From an uncultured Lachnospiraceae bacterium (GTDB lineage: Bacteria > Bacillota > Clostridia > Lachnospirales > Lachnospiraceae), in NCBI GenBank assembly GCA_946533525.1, contig CAMNBW010000087.1, positions 1 to 6,661 on the forward strand: a DNA stretch of 6,661 nt, written 5' to 3'. A program made the translations under genes and the position numbers. Shown here piece after piece: positions 1 to 6,417 of this stretch. The notes beneath the pieces were generated by a model. That model saw only the letters and a list, made by a program, of their open reading frames with translations. It was not told where the DNA came from and did no database searches. The number at the start of each line of letters is the position of its first letter. Position 1 is the stretch's first letter.

Positions 1-972
1 ATCGAGATGCCGGCGGATATGAACGGAACCTATGAGACGATAGTTACGGACCACAGCATATCTTTTTATGACAAGGAGTCAAAGGAAGCCGGCTTCGGAG
101 GCTTCGCCTTTGATGTTTCAGCCTATAAGGAGCCTTCCGAGCACATGGGAGGCATGGACACCAAGCTCGGAGAGCTCACCACAAAGGACGGAACGCTCTA
201 TGACATAGTCATTTCTTATCCTTCCGATGTCCAGTTTGACTATACGAATTACGAGTACAACGATATGCCCGCCAACTATGCGCGCCTTTACAACGGGAGC
301 GAGAATTATGCACAGACCGTTAAGAGTGTGGACGGCGGAGAATTTGTCTGGGGTGCGGGAATGCACGGCGAGGATTTGTACGGCGATGTGATCAGCAAAT
401 ACGTTACCGCCATCAAAGAGGGCTGGGATGCAAATAAGCTTGAAGCCGAAGCTATGACACCCATGGTCTATGCCCTGGGCGAAGGAGAAAAGGATGCTGA
501 AGACCGCCTTGGCTTTGCCTATGTCGATACAAATTTCGACGGCGTTGACGAGCTGCTTATCGGAGAGATAACAGAGGGCGAGGGCAAGGGTACGTTCTAC
601 GATATTTATACCATGGTGGACAGAAAGCCCGCCCACGTTATAAGCGGATGGAACAGGAACAGCTTCATGCTCCTGCAGGCGGGCAGCATGATATGCAATA
701 ACTACTCCGGCGGAGCCGCGGAGAACGGGCAGCGCTACTTCATCGTTGAGCCGAACAGCACAGAGATCGTTCCTCAGGTTGCATTCAAGACGGACGAATA
801 TGAGAATCCGGACCAGCCCTACTTTATCTCCTACGATTATGACTATGAGAGCGGCGAATGGATCAACTGGGAAAATTACCCCAAGACGGAATACGAAGAG
901 AGAATGTCGAATTTCGGAGATTTCAACAGGCTCGACTTCACACCGTTTTCAACAGTTATGACTGCGGAATAA
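1..972 (+). CDS. C-terminal part of a probable extracytoplasmic lipoprotein (5' end outside window)
   Basis: The reading frame is open from base 1 (Ile-Glu before the first Met at base 7), and no ribosome binding site precedes that Met, so the true start lies upstream and about 323 residues of the C-terminal part are visible. The visible part has two regions. The first (about residues 1-125) is beta-rich with many Tyr, Asp and Gly. The second starts near a helical stretch ending in G-W-D and contains D-x-N-x-D-G-x-D-E at 526-552, followed by a hydrophobic L-L-I-G strand. This loop resembles Ca-binding or FG-GAP/VCBS-type loops of secreted proteins. No membrane segment is seen in the visible part. 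The overall style matches Lachnospiraceae lipoproteins I recall, in which this loop is followed by a Y-D-I-Y-T-M-V-D-R-K-P segment, as here. Function is unknown. The lipoprotein N-terminus is inferred, not seen. It lies 65 bases upstream of the next gene. Confidence 0.8.
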   Translation: MEMPADMNGTYETIVTDHSISFYDKESKEAGFGGFAFDVSAYKEPSEHMGGMDTKLGELTTKDGTLYDIVISYPSDVQFDYTNYEYNDMPANYARLYNGSENYAQTVKSVDGGEFVWGAGMHGEDLYGDVISKYVTAIKEGWDANKLEAEAMTPMVYALGEGEKDAEDRLGFAYVDTNFDGVDELLIGEITEGEGKGTFYDIYTMVDRKPAHVISGWNRNSFMLLQAGSMICNNYSGGAAENGQRYFIVEPNSTEIVPQVAFKTDEYENPDQPYFISYDYDYESGEWINWENYPKTEYEERMSNFGDFNRLDFTPFSTVMTAE

Positions 973-1023
973 CAATAACAACGAAGCACCGGCAGCGTCA
1001 TTAGCCGGAAAAATTATCATTAC

Positions 1024-1028
1024 GGAGG
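1024..1028 (+). promoter_or_regulatory. Ribosome binding site that fixes the start at 1038
   Basis: GGAGG (within ACGGAGGT) lies 9 bases before ATG 1038. A second in-frame ATG at 1044 would be 15 bases away, so 1038 is the better start. Confidence 0.8.
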
Positions 1029-1037
1029 TACAACATT

Positions 1038-1391
1038 ATGACGATGCCGGATCCACAGCAGATGAAGCTCAGGCAGTCGGATATGGCAAAGGAACAGGCG
1101 GTCTTTAAAAAGACGGCGGAGGTCCAGCAGGATCAATATCGGGGGATGAATGCCTTAAGGGACAAGGCGCTGGAGCAGATGTCCCGCGAGTCCCTGATGC
1201 AGACCCGGGACAACCTGAAGCTGCAGATGTACGATGTGAACAAAACCCAGGCGCAGGTAGAGGAGCAAATGCAGCAGTCCCATATCGAGCTTCGCCAGAG
1301 GATGCGGGATTCACTGGAGAAGGTAAAGGCCGAGACCCGCCAGAGGGAGCTTCTGGAAGCCCGGGATTCGGGTGGAGCTGGTGAGCTGTAA
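1038..1391 (+). CDS. Small helical, Gln/Met-rich protein (hypothetical)
   Basis: This gene encodes 117 residues that appear almost wholly alpha-helical: long runs rich in Gln, Glu, Lys, Arg and Met, ten Met in total, no Cys and no Trp. There is no signal peptide or membrane segment, so it is probably cytoplasmic. The heptad-like spacing of Leu, Met and Val suggests a coiled coil from about residue 15 to 108, followed by a short flexible tail with Gly-Gly-Ala-Gly. It does not match a family I recognise. It lacks the W-x-G turn of WXG100 (ESAT-6-like) proteins, although its size and helicity are similar. It is followed after only 14 bases by the first GNAT-like gene, so the two are probably co-transcribed. 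A role as chaperone, adaptor or coiled-coil partner of the large downstream protein is possible, but that is inference from position alone. Confidence 0.8.
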   Translation: MTMPDPQQMKLRQSDMAKEQAVFKKTAEVQQDQYRGMNALRDKALEQMSRESLMQTRDNLKLQMYDVNKTQAQVEEQMQQSHIELRQRMRDSLEKVKAETRQRELLEARDSGGAGEL

Positions 1392-1405
1392 CAGGAGCGG
1401 AGATC

Positions 1406-2245
1406 ATGGCAGCAAATTATTCATATATCAATGTAAATCAAAAAAATATCAGTGACTTTGAGGAGTGGGTACCGCAGTTTACCCCTATGGACGCTTCCTC
1501 CGGTGAGTATGCCTTCGGCATTCTTCGAAACGAAAAGCCCTGCGGGCTGGCCATCCTGAGAGAGGAGGGGAGGGCGCTCCTCGTCCGCCATATGGGATTG
1601 GGAGTTAAATTTGGCGGCGCCGAGGTCTGCGTAAGGACTTTTAATCAGCTATGGCACTTTGCCGCAAAAAAAGGCTTTAAGGAGCTTGTGTACAGATACA
1701 CCGGCAATGAACTGGGGCTCACGGAGGATGTTCTCCGGCTGGCCGGCTTCAGGTTTTTTAAAGAGGAGGACAGGGTCTACGAGATCGACGCCTCGAAGCT
1801 CGAGGGCCTTTTGAAGGAGGGCCGGTACGCGGCTGCCATGCAGGAGCAGAGCGCGCGGCTTTTGAGCGAGGGAGCGGGCTTAAGCTTTACGGAGGCCGGA
1901 GACGAGAGCACGGAGCTCTTCAGGGAGCTCTATCCCAGCCCGGAGCTTTCGTTTATGACCCGCACGCCCGAGGGCTATCCCGACAGCAGCATCATTATTT
2001 CGGAGCTTTCGGACGGGTCGCTCTATCTGGCTGATTTTACCTTTTACGAAAACAAGGAAAAAGACTTCGCGGGACTTATCTACATGAGCCTTACGGAGGT
2101 GCTTAAGCGCATCCGGCCTGAGGGTCTGTTTTATATCGCGGCCGTGGAGGAAAGGTTCAGGTTTTTTGTACAGAGGTTTTTTGCCCCCCTTGACGAAGGT
2201 ATGGGCCAGCAATCGGTCTACAGGGCATCACGTCCGGTAGAATAA
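1406..2245 (+). CDS. Tandem GNAT-fold protein with degenerate acetyl-CoA loop
   Basis: This gene encodes 279 residues. AGGAG at 1393-1397 lies 8 bases before the ATG and supports this start. The first half (about 30-118) follows the order of a GNAT acetyltransferase: beta strands with G47-L-A-I, a strand ending near V60, then K68-F-G-G-A-E73, the helix N80-Q-L-W-H-F-A-A-K-K-G90, a strand, and a closing L-A-G-F115 like the usual Y-x-x-x-G-F end. The position of the canonical [R/Q]-x-x-G-x-[G/A] loop holds K-F-G-G-A-E, so acetyl-CoA binding may be weakened or lost. The second half (about 155-275) looks like another GNAT-type alpha/beta unit (S-L-Y-L-A-D-F strand followed by a long helix) with no visible acetyl-CoA loop. 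No signal peptide is present, so it is probably cytoplasmic. It precedes the second GNAT gene by 21 bases. It could be a structural or regulatory partner rather than an enzyme. The fold call rests on pattern and is moderate for half one, weaker for half two. Confidence 0.72.
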   Translation: MAANYSYINVNQKNISDFEEWVPQFTPMDASSGEYAFGILRNEKPCGLAILREEGRALLVRHMGLGVKFGGAEVCVRTFNQLWHFAAKKGFKELVYRYTGNELGLTEDVLRLAGFRFFKEEDRVYEIDASKLEGLLKEGRYAAAMQEQSARLLSEGAGLSFTEAGDESTELFRELYPSPELSFMTRTPEGYPDSSIIISELSDGSLYLADFTFYENKEKDFAGLIYMSLTEVLKRIRPEGLFYIAAVEERFRFFVQRFFAPLDEGMGQQSVYRASRPVE

Positions 2246-2253
2246 AGCATAAA

Positions 2254-2261
2254 AGGGCAGG
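2254..2261 (+). promoter_or_regulatory. Weak ribosome binding site for the second GNAT gene
   Basis: AGGGCAGG is the only purine-rich stretch before ATG 2267 and matches the anti-Shine-Dalgarno sequence poorly compared with the other starts in this window. Translation may depend partly on coupling with the gene ending at 2245. Confidence 0.45.
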
Positions 2262-2266
2262 TTAAA

Positions 2267-3289
2267 ATGTCAAATAACAGGATTAGAGATGAAAAATTGT
2301 ATGCTGCAAAGTGCGATGCATTTATTGAGCAGCTAAGGCAGGAGGAACCCTTCTCCGAGACTGCGGTGGAGCTGCTAAGGGATGCCGTTAAGATCCGGCA
2401 GGAATATGAGGAAAATGTGGCTCCCGTCGTGAGCTTTATTACCAAAGCCAACCTGGAAGGCTTTCAGGATATGATGCCGAAGGATATAGCCGAAGAGCTC
2501 TTCGTCCAAAAGAGCCGGGGGATCGGTATTTTGCGGGCCGGGACGGGGGAGGACGCGGTGTATTCCGCCGGTCTCGTGGTCTTTTACACAGACAGGGAAG
2601 CTCTGGATAATACCGCCGTACTGCGGATAAAATGGCTTTACGTGCATCCTTCATGCAGAAGGAAGGGCATCGGGGACTCGCTTATCGTCGAGATCATGGC
2701 GCTTATGCTTAAGGAGCATATACAGGCGGTTACAATAGACCTCCCTGCCAATTCGGAAGAGACGGAGTTATATAAGTTTTTGGAAAGTTGGGATTTTTCC
2801 TTTGCCGATGGTATAGAACCGAATTTTATTATGCGTCTTTCGGATATACCGAATAAGGAAGATATTCTGGAAATGTCCAGGGACGTCATGGCCCTGTCTT
2901 CCATTGGAGGAGAGAAGGCCCATAGCCTCTTACATGCGTTTTTGGACAAACAGGGCTATCAGGGCTTTTTAAAAGAGGTATATCATGGCTATATAAATTA
3001 TGATCTGAGCTGCTATATCAAAAGCGGCAATGTACTCGGAGCCCTTGCCCTTGTTCATAAAACCGGCGAGGGCAGACTCGTGGTGGAATATATCTATGCG
3101 GATTCCGGAAAAACCGACCTCATTGTGAATCTGATCAGCTTTATCTCAATAAAAGCTATGGAGAGCATGGGCGGAGCTACTATACTGGAAATGAATCCGC
3201 TAAGCTATGAAGAGGTCTCTGTCCTGGACAGTATGTTTCCGAGGCAGAGGACGGTCCACCTTACGGAAGGGATATTGGCAAGAGAGTAA
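2267..3289 (+). CDS. GNAT family N-acetyltransferase, two-domain
   Basis: This gene encodes 340 residues. The N-terminal helical stretch (1-50) leads into a good GNAT domain (about 40-180): strand L-Y-V126-H-P, then the acetyl-CoA pyrophosphate loop R131-R-K-G-I-G136 with a long following helix, then N162 and Y169 in the usual N-x(n)-L-Y-x-F-L arrangement near the active site. This half should bind acetyl-CoA and transfer the acetyl group to an unknown amine (protein lysine, N-terminus or small molecule). The second half (about 205-335) again looks GNAT-like (G-A-L-A-L-V strand, E-Y-I-Y-A strand, long helix, closing S-M-F-P) but lacks an R-x-x-G-x-G loop, so it is probably a non-catalytic pseudo-domain. 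The upstream gene shows the same two-unit plan, so the pair may be diverged paralogues that work as a complex. No export signal is seen. The substrate is unknown; the adjacent Lys-rich 1012-residue protein is one candidate. Confidence 0.85.
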   Translation: MSNNRIRDEKLYAAKCDAFIEQLRQEEPFSETAVELLRDAVKIRQEYEENVAPVVSFITKANLEGFQDMMPKDIAEELFVQKSRGIGILRAGTGEDAVYSAGLVVFYTDREALDNTAVLRIKWLYVHPSCRRKGIGDSLIVEIMALMLKEHIQAVTIDLPANSEETELYKFLESWDFSFADGIEPNFIMRLSDIPNKEDILEMSRDVMALSSIGGEKAHSLLHAFLDKQGYQGFLKEVYHGYINYDLSCYIKSGNVLGALALVHKTGEGRLVVEYIYADSGKTDLIVNLISFISIKAMESMGGATILEMNPLSYEEVSVLDSMFPRQRTVHLTEGILARE

Positions 3290-3304
3290 GGAATTGTTAA
3301 TAAT
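3275..3304 (+). promoter_or_regulatory. Possible internal promoter before the large gene
   Basis: TTGGCA (3275-3280, five of six bases of TTGACA) is followed after 18 bases by AATAAT (3299-3304, five of six of TATAAT) in an AT-rich gap. It would give only a very short leader before the ribosome binding site at 3314-3319. An exact TATAAT at 3304-3309 also exists but has no -35 box at normal spacing. Weak evidence. Confidence 0.22.
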
Positions 3305-3326
3305 ATAATTAAAAAGGAGATAAGAT

Positions 3327-6300
3327 ATGCCGGAGCTCCATGAAGAAAAAAAGAAACTTGAAAACGTGCAGGAAGTAATTGAAGTAAAAAACGAGGAACT
3401 TTACCAACCGCAGGATATTATGCGGACGTCTACCCTGATCTCTGCTCATGATCAGAGCATAAAGGAGGAGAAGATCTTTGAGGACAATATCGGCGAGGTA
3501 AACCAGAAAAATATAGAAAAGGTGGCCTTGCAGGGAGAGCTTCCCGAGCCGAAATATGTGGGAATTGACGAAAAGTATTCCAGAATAGAGCAGGACGACA
3601 GCGAAAGAATGATAAACGTCAGGAATGCGCTGGCCGCCTATCATGATGCCGTCCGGGAAAAAAGCAACAATACACTCCAGAAGGTTAAAGATCTGATAAA
3701 GGCCTGCGACGCCTATACCTATATGAGATTTTCCCTTTTCAGGGGAGAGCGGGGAAAGCAGCGCCTTAAGGAGGTCAGGGAGCTTAGAGAGCAGGCGAAG
3801 ATCCTGAAGCTCAGGGAAGAAGCAAAGCTTCATACAGGCGGGAATGAGGCGAATGTTAACGAGGATCTCTGGCGAATTTATAAAACAGATGAATATTATA
3901 GTCTGTCACAGGACATCAGAAAAGAACGGAGAGAAGATAATAAGAAGAGGAAGGTGGACAGGGAAAGGCTGCGCGAAAAGGACAAGTACACTCTGGAAAA
4001 GCTGAACAAAGACCGGCAGGATAACGACACAAGATATATCCTGGGTATGCAGAAGATAAGAAGCATAAAGGATGCCATCGACGAGGTTATTCCGGGAGCT
4101 TATAACGGAGTAGACAAGAGCCTTACCGACCAGGAGGCAGAGAAAAGGGAGATGGACCTTGTCCATGCCGAGGGTACAAAGTGGCTTAATCAGGGACACG
4201 ACGTCATTGAGTTTGATGTAGCTGGCTCCAGCTTTGATCAGTTCAGAAAGGAGCATGAGGGTGTTACCGGAATAAACAAATTCGATGGAGATAACGCAAA
4301 ACTCATCTACAACGAGAAGCTGGATGAAAAAGGGTATCTTTGGAAAAGCGAAAGGGAGGTTCTGACAGGGTCTCTGAAGGAACAGCGATACGCCAAAAAA
4401 ACAAAATATTCCATCGCCGGCCCTGCGGGATTAAATATGAATGGGCTGAGCGATTATTCTATCCAGGCCACGAGGAAGAGGATCCGGGATATGGGGGTTC
4501 AGCATCTGACAAATATATTCAATAAATGGAATGATGAGCTGAAAAACGGAAGAGAGCCGAAATATTATAAGGTCGATCTGGTATTTAAGGGTCACAGCCG
4601 TGGAGGAGTCGGAGCCTCCCAGGGGGCCATGATGCTGAAGTACTGGCTGCAGACAAATTATCCCGAATATGTTGAGTATGTAAATTTCCATCTGACGCAG
4701 TACGATCCCGTACCCGGTTGGGACGTGGAGAGTTCCACCGCAGATGACATGGGGAGATATGACGTAAAGGAATACCAGGGAGTCAATAAGGGAGAATTTA
4801 CCATTGAAGGGGAGAAGATGGCGCCGCTGGGAGCCCAGTCAGATACTACGGTCCTCTATTCAATGGTAAATCAGGACGATTGGATGCACAAGGCATTATT
4901 TGCACCCCAGGAGGTACTGCATGCAAAAAGGCTGATCCTCATGCCCTTCACCCACGATATAGGAATGGATCTGCAGCATATCGACACCAGCCAGATGAAG
5001 TCGGACCAGAACGAAAAGGCACACAGCATGGCCTTTATCAATGCGACCGACAATAAGGTGTACCGGAGCTCGGGCTTAAATGAGCTGGACGAAGGAGTTT
5101 ATGTCATGGATGAGCACCATGTGATGGTGAAGGTGGATTCCCTGGCGCAGCTTAAAAATATACTTATGAGGACAATGCCCGATACCTACGAGGAAAGGCG
5201 CGCAAGGATCCTCCGTGCCGCCGCTTCGATATTCGGAGACAGGGCGCAGATGGACGAATATGCTTCGGTAGACCATCAGAGAAACCTGAATCTGGCAAAG
5301 AGCATAGAGAACGATTCTGTGGGCAGTAAATTCCGCAAGCCGGTACAGGACATCCTGCGTGACCTTAGAGCGCTGCTCGGGAAAAAGCCGAGTGAGGATG
5401 ACATTAGTCAGATTCTTGAAACCTACCAGGAAGCCATTGACTTATGCGGCGTGTATATAGAGAAAAGAGATGAGGCCAAGGCCACCGAAAAGGGCAGGAA
5501 GAGGCTTGAAGACATCAAGGAGATGCACTCTGCCCTTATCAGGGAAAAGCGGCATTTTTATCAGAAGGCAGTCTTTGAGATCGAAGATGTCAGCGGCTTC
5601 CGGTCCTGGAACGAGATCTTTATGACCCAGGTTCAGATAAAAAGGGAAGAGAGCGACGTTAAGGAGAGCCACGACGTGACCATGGGCAGGATTCATCGTG
5701 TGGAGCACAGCGGCTCTGTAGCTTTCTTCAAGGAAATGGGGAAAAATGAAGCGAAAAGCGCCGCGGCTCTTTCACAATTTACCGAAAGCGCGGGCTTTAC
5801 CGGACTTTTCAGAGCCGCTCAGGAGGCAAAGATCAATGCTAAGGAAGGGCAGCCCGAGATGGAGGGTATCGTCTATGAGCAGACCTTTGACCTGTCCTAC
5901 ACAGAGGTTATGTCGAAAGACTATGAATACAGCAGGCATGCTCCGGTAAAGATAGAGAAGGCAGCTCAGGAAAAGATAGACCGTATACTTGCCTTCGACC
6001 TGCTCTTCGGTATTACCGAAAGGCTGAACGGAGATCTTACAACCTTAAGAGTCTCGCTCCAGCGCCACCAGGATAAAAATACAAAGGAAATAGCAAAGAA
6101 CGGAGACCTTTATGACCTTAAGGACACTTATTCCATTAATGATGTCTGCGCGGATCTGCTGGAATCTCCGCTGTTTTCGAATAGACTGTCGGCAGATCTG
6201 ACCCGGTCCGAACAGGAAGCCTTATATTCTCTGTCAGATACGGGAAAGAAGCAGCTAAAGAAACTCGAGGCATCGGAAATTGCAGAAATGGCAGGAACTA

Positions 6301-6365
6301 CGCTTAGCGAAGAGCAGGTAAAGATATTATTCAATCGTCTGGCGTCTATGAAAGCACTGATCTGA
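3327..6365 (+). CDS. Large multidomain protein: helical region, lipase-like alpha/beta hydrolase, degenerate kinase-like C-terminus
   Basis: This gene encodes 1012 residues. AAGGAG at 3314-3319, 7 bases before the ATG, fixes the start. There is no signal peptide or membrane segment. In order: a charged N-terminus; a helical motif (117-153, C127, Y130, R134, G143, R146, L147); a highly charged coiled coil (about 193-240); a hydrolase core (about 290-560); a second copy of the helical motif (697-733); and a C-terminal unit (about 755-1012). In the core, G-P-A-G at 365-368 may form the oxyanion region, G-H-S424-R-G-G is the nucleophile elbow, D460-P-V-P matches the acid of class-3 lipase-like enzymes, and H543 (or H551) could complete the triad. 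Hydrolysis of a lipid or other ester is therefore likely; the substrate is unknown. The C-terminal unit begins F758-R-S-W-N-E, then a strand V-A-F-F-K802, a helix with E820, and E898-R-L-N-G-D903, which occupies the place of D-R-H-x-G-N in HipA/PI3K-like kinases. These changes suggest a pseudokinase or modified kinase. I recall similar C-termini in other large Lachnospiraceae proteins, but cannot verify this. It may be an effector or toxin, or a cytoplasmic lipase; no immunity or secretion gene is seen. Confidence 0.85.
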   Translation: MPELHEEKKKLENVQEVIEVKNEELYQPQDIMRTSTLISAHDQSIKEEKIFEDNIGEVNQKNIEKVALQGELPEPKYVGIDEKYSRIEQDDSERMINVRNALAAYHDAVREKSNNTLQKVKDLIKACDAYTYMRFSLFRGERGKQRLKEVRELREQAKILKLREEAKLHTGGNEANVNEDLWRIYKTDEYYSLSQDIRKERREDNKKRKVDRERLREKDKYTLEKLNKDRQDNDTRYILGMQKIRSIKDAIDEVIPGAYNGVDKSLTDQEAEKREMDLVHAEGTKWLNQGHDVIEFDVAGSSFDQFRKEHEGVTGINKFDGDNAKLIYNEKLDEKGYLWKSEREVLTGSLKEQRYAKKTKYSIAGPAGLNMNGLSDYSIQATRKRIRDMGVQHLTNIFNKWNDELKNGREPKYYKVDLVFKGHSRGGVGASQGAMMLKYWLQTNYPEYVEYVNFHLTQYDPVPGWDVESSTADDMGRYDVKEYQGVNKGEFTIEGEKMAPLGAQSDTTVLYSMVNQDDWMHKALFAPQEVLHAKRLILMPFTHDIGMDLQHIDTSQMKSDQNEKAHSMAFINATDNKVYRSSGLNELDEGVYVMDEHHVMVKVDSLAQLKNILMRTMPDTYEERRARILRAAASIFGDRAQMDEYASVDHQRNLNLAKSIENDSVGSKFRKPVQDILRDLRALLGKKPSEDDISQILETYQEAIDLCGVYIEKRDEAKATEKGRKRLEDIKEMHSALIREKRHFYQKAVFEIEDVSGFRSWNEIFMTQVQIKREESDVKESHDVTMGRIHRVEHSGSVAFFKEMGKNEAKSAAALSQFTESAGFTGLFRAAQEAKINAKEGQPEMEGIVYEQTFDLSYTEVMSKDYEYSRHAPVKIEKAAQEKIDRILAFDLLFGITERLNGDLTTLRVSLQRHQDKNTKEIAKNGDLYDLKDTYSINDVCADLLESPLFSNRLSADLTRSEQEALYSLSDTGKKQLKKLEASEIAEMAGTTLSEEQVKILFNRLASMKALI
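3675..3785 (+). repeat. Protein-level internal repeat, copy 1 (residues 117-153 of the large protein)
   Basis: This is the first copy of a 37-residue helical motif that aligns without gaps to copy 2 at 5415-5525. Shared pattern: L, I, C-x2-Y-x3-R-x6-E-[RK]-G-[KR]-x-R-L-x2-[VI]-x-E-[LM]. Ten residues are identical by eye. It lies before the coiled coil and hydrolase core. Confidence 0.6.
5415..5525 (+). repeat. Protein-level internal repeat, copy 2 (residues 697-733 of the large protein)
   Basis: This is the second copy of the helical motif, with C707, Y710, R714, E721, G723, R726, L727 and E732 at the same spacing as C127, Y130, R134, E141, G143, R146, L147 and E152. It sits between the hydrolase core and the kinase-like C-terminus. 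The DNA itself is not conserved enough to be a DNA repeat, so the duplication is old or the similarity is structural. Confidence 0.6.
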
Positions 6366-6417
6366 GTGGGCGCTCCGGCGACAAAACAATATATTACATG
6401 AACTGGGAGGAGTAGAA

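Noticed and set aside
118..636. 172-codon open frame on the minus strand
   Set aside because: It is antisense to the first gene, whose Ca-loop-like motif and composition are clearly protein-like. It is a frame shadow.
989..1008. CCGGC...GCCGG inverted repeat in the gap after the first gene, as a terminator
   Set aside because: The stem is only 5 bp with a 10-base loop and is followed by A-rich sequence, not a T run on the + strand. It is too weak to call.
1038..1391. WXG100/ESAT-6-like type VII secretion substrate
   Set aside because: Size and helicity fit, but there is no W-x-G turn and no Trp at all, and no EssC, YukD or EsaA-type gene is in the window.
3304..3309. Exact TATAAT as a stand-alone promoter
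   Set aside because: The hexamers 16-18 bases upstream (AAGAGA/AGAGAG/GAGAGT) do not resemble TTGACA, and AT-rich gaps produce such boxes by chance. Kept only as part of the weak promoter candidate.
3435..3459. Overlapping inverted repeats (CTGATC/GATCAG and TGCTC/GAGCA) near the start of the large gene, as an operator
   Set aside because: They are short, lie more than 100 bases inside the coding region, and are explained by codons; no second copy was noticed near a start.
3327..3800. LXG-type toxin N-terminus on the large protein
   Set aside because: The N-terminus is highly charged and lacks a recognisable L-x-G motif in the right helical context, so it was not called as an LXG protein.
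3309..3833. 174-codon open frame on the minus strand
   Set aside because: It is fully antisense to the well-supported 1012-residue gene and has no evident ribosome binding site or family resemblance. It is a shadow of the charged coding sequence.
6366..6382. GC-rich CGC-TCCG-GCG after the large gene, as a terminator
   Set aside because: The stem is only 3 bp and no T run follows, so there is no support for termination here.
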